Assembly (NCBI GenBank): GCA_025057335.1
Contig: JANWXG010000056.1
Location: 1 to 12,612 of the forward strand
DNA from: a bacterium
GTDB lineage: Bacteria; Armatimonadota; HRBIN16
Reading direction: 5' to 3'
Length of the DNA stretch: 12,612 nt
The first letter of the stretch is position 1; the number at the start of each line of letters is the position of its first letter. Made by a program: the position numbers and the translations under genes. Below, one piece after another: positions 12,543 to 12,612 of the stretch. A model generated the notes under the pieces. The model ran no database searches and was not told the DNA's origin. It saw nothing but the letters and a program-made list of their open reading frames with translations.

Positions 12543-12612
12543 ATGAGTGACGATGCGAGTAGCGACTTGGAACCGCTACCAGAAGCTACCGCACTACTCG
12601 AATTGATTGACA
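12543..12612 (+). CDS. Start of an unknown gene (3' end outside window)
   Basis: ATG at 12543 opens a frame that stays open for the remaining 23 codons (MSDDASSDLEPLPEATALLELI...). GGAGGAGGT at 12527-12535 lies seven bases upstream and a consensus promoter sits behind it. An earlier ATG at 12536 is followed by a stop after four codons. The acidic N-terminus has no signal peptide. Too short to identify. Confidence 0.7.
   Translation, partial: MSDDASSDLEPLPEATALLELID

Noticed and set aside
12536..12550. Four-codon upstream reading frame overlapping the start at 12543
   Set aside because: The ATG is adjacent to the Shine-Dalgarno with no spacing, so initiation there is unlikely; regulation by a leader peptide would be speculation.

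Overview
The window is chromosomal DNA of a fairly GC-rich bacterium. A class 1B dihydroorotate dehydrogenase operon (pyrK-pyrD-pyrF), Sec signal peptides, an STN-like domain and intergenic DNA crowded with small palindromic repeats would suit a Gram-negative-type, environmental or thermophilic lineage such as Armatimonadota. That assignment is inference and no marker in the window fixes it. Layout from the left: a 5'-partial-window parB (minus strand, C-terminus outside) diverges from three small plus-strand genes, which are a STAS-like protein, a four-cysteine acidic protein and a leucine-rich 72-residue ORF. These converge, with only 7 bases between, on the overlapping minus-strand operon pyrK-pyrD-pyrF (4181 down to 1727). 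PyrK carries FAD and a [2Fe-2S] cluster and passes electrons from PyrD onward; PyrD makes orotate; PyrF makes UMP. The intergenic stretch 4182-4608 holds three hairpins, a repeat half-element and a good promoter that reads rightward. Next comes an unassigned three-gene rightward unit (4609-8208): a small secreted protein, a Trp/Tyr-rich protein of unknown function, and a large exported protein with one clear and one weaker STN/N0-like domain. A 32-bp near-perfect dyad separates the first two genes. From 8209 to 9235 there is no credible gene; the DNA is a mosaic of at least five families of short palindromic repeats. One family is a 67-nt element present twice, folding into three consecutive hairpins, and its four copy-to-copy differences all respect the fold. 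A photolyase/cryptochrome-family gene (minus, 10768 to 9236) follows and diverges from an MFS transporter (10834-12009). The photolyase ends in a flexible basic/polar tail that contains QLSLF, an exact match to the known beta-sliding-clamp binding consensus, which is the most interesting single observation here. The last 600 bases hold mostly decayed-looking sequence, then a fully consensus sigma-70 promoter and Shine-Dalgarno driving a gene that runs off the right edge. No rRNA, tRNA, insertion sequence, or CRISPR array was seen; there is one isolated CRISPR-repeat-like sequence at 9044-9074.
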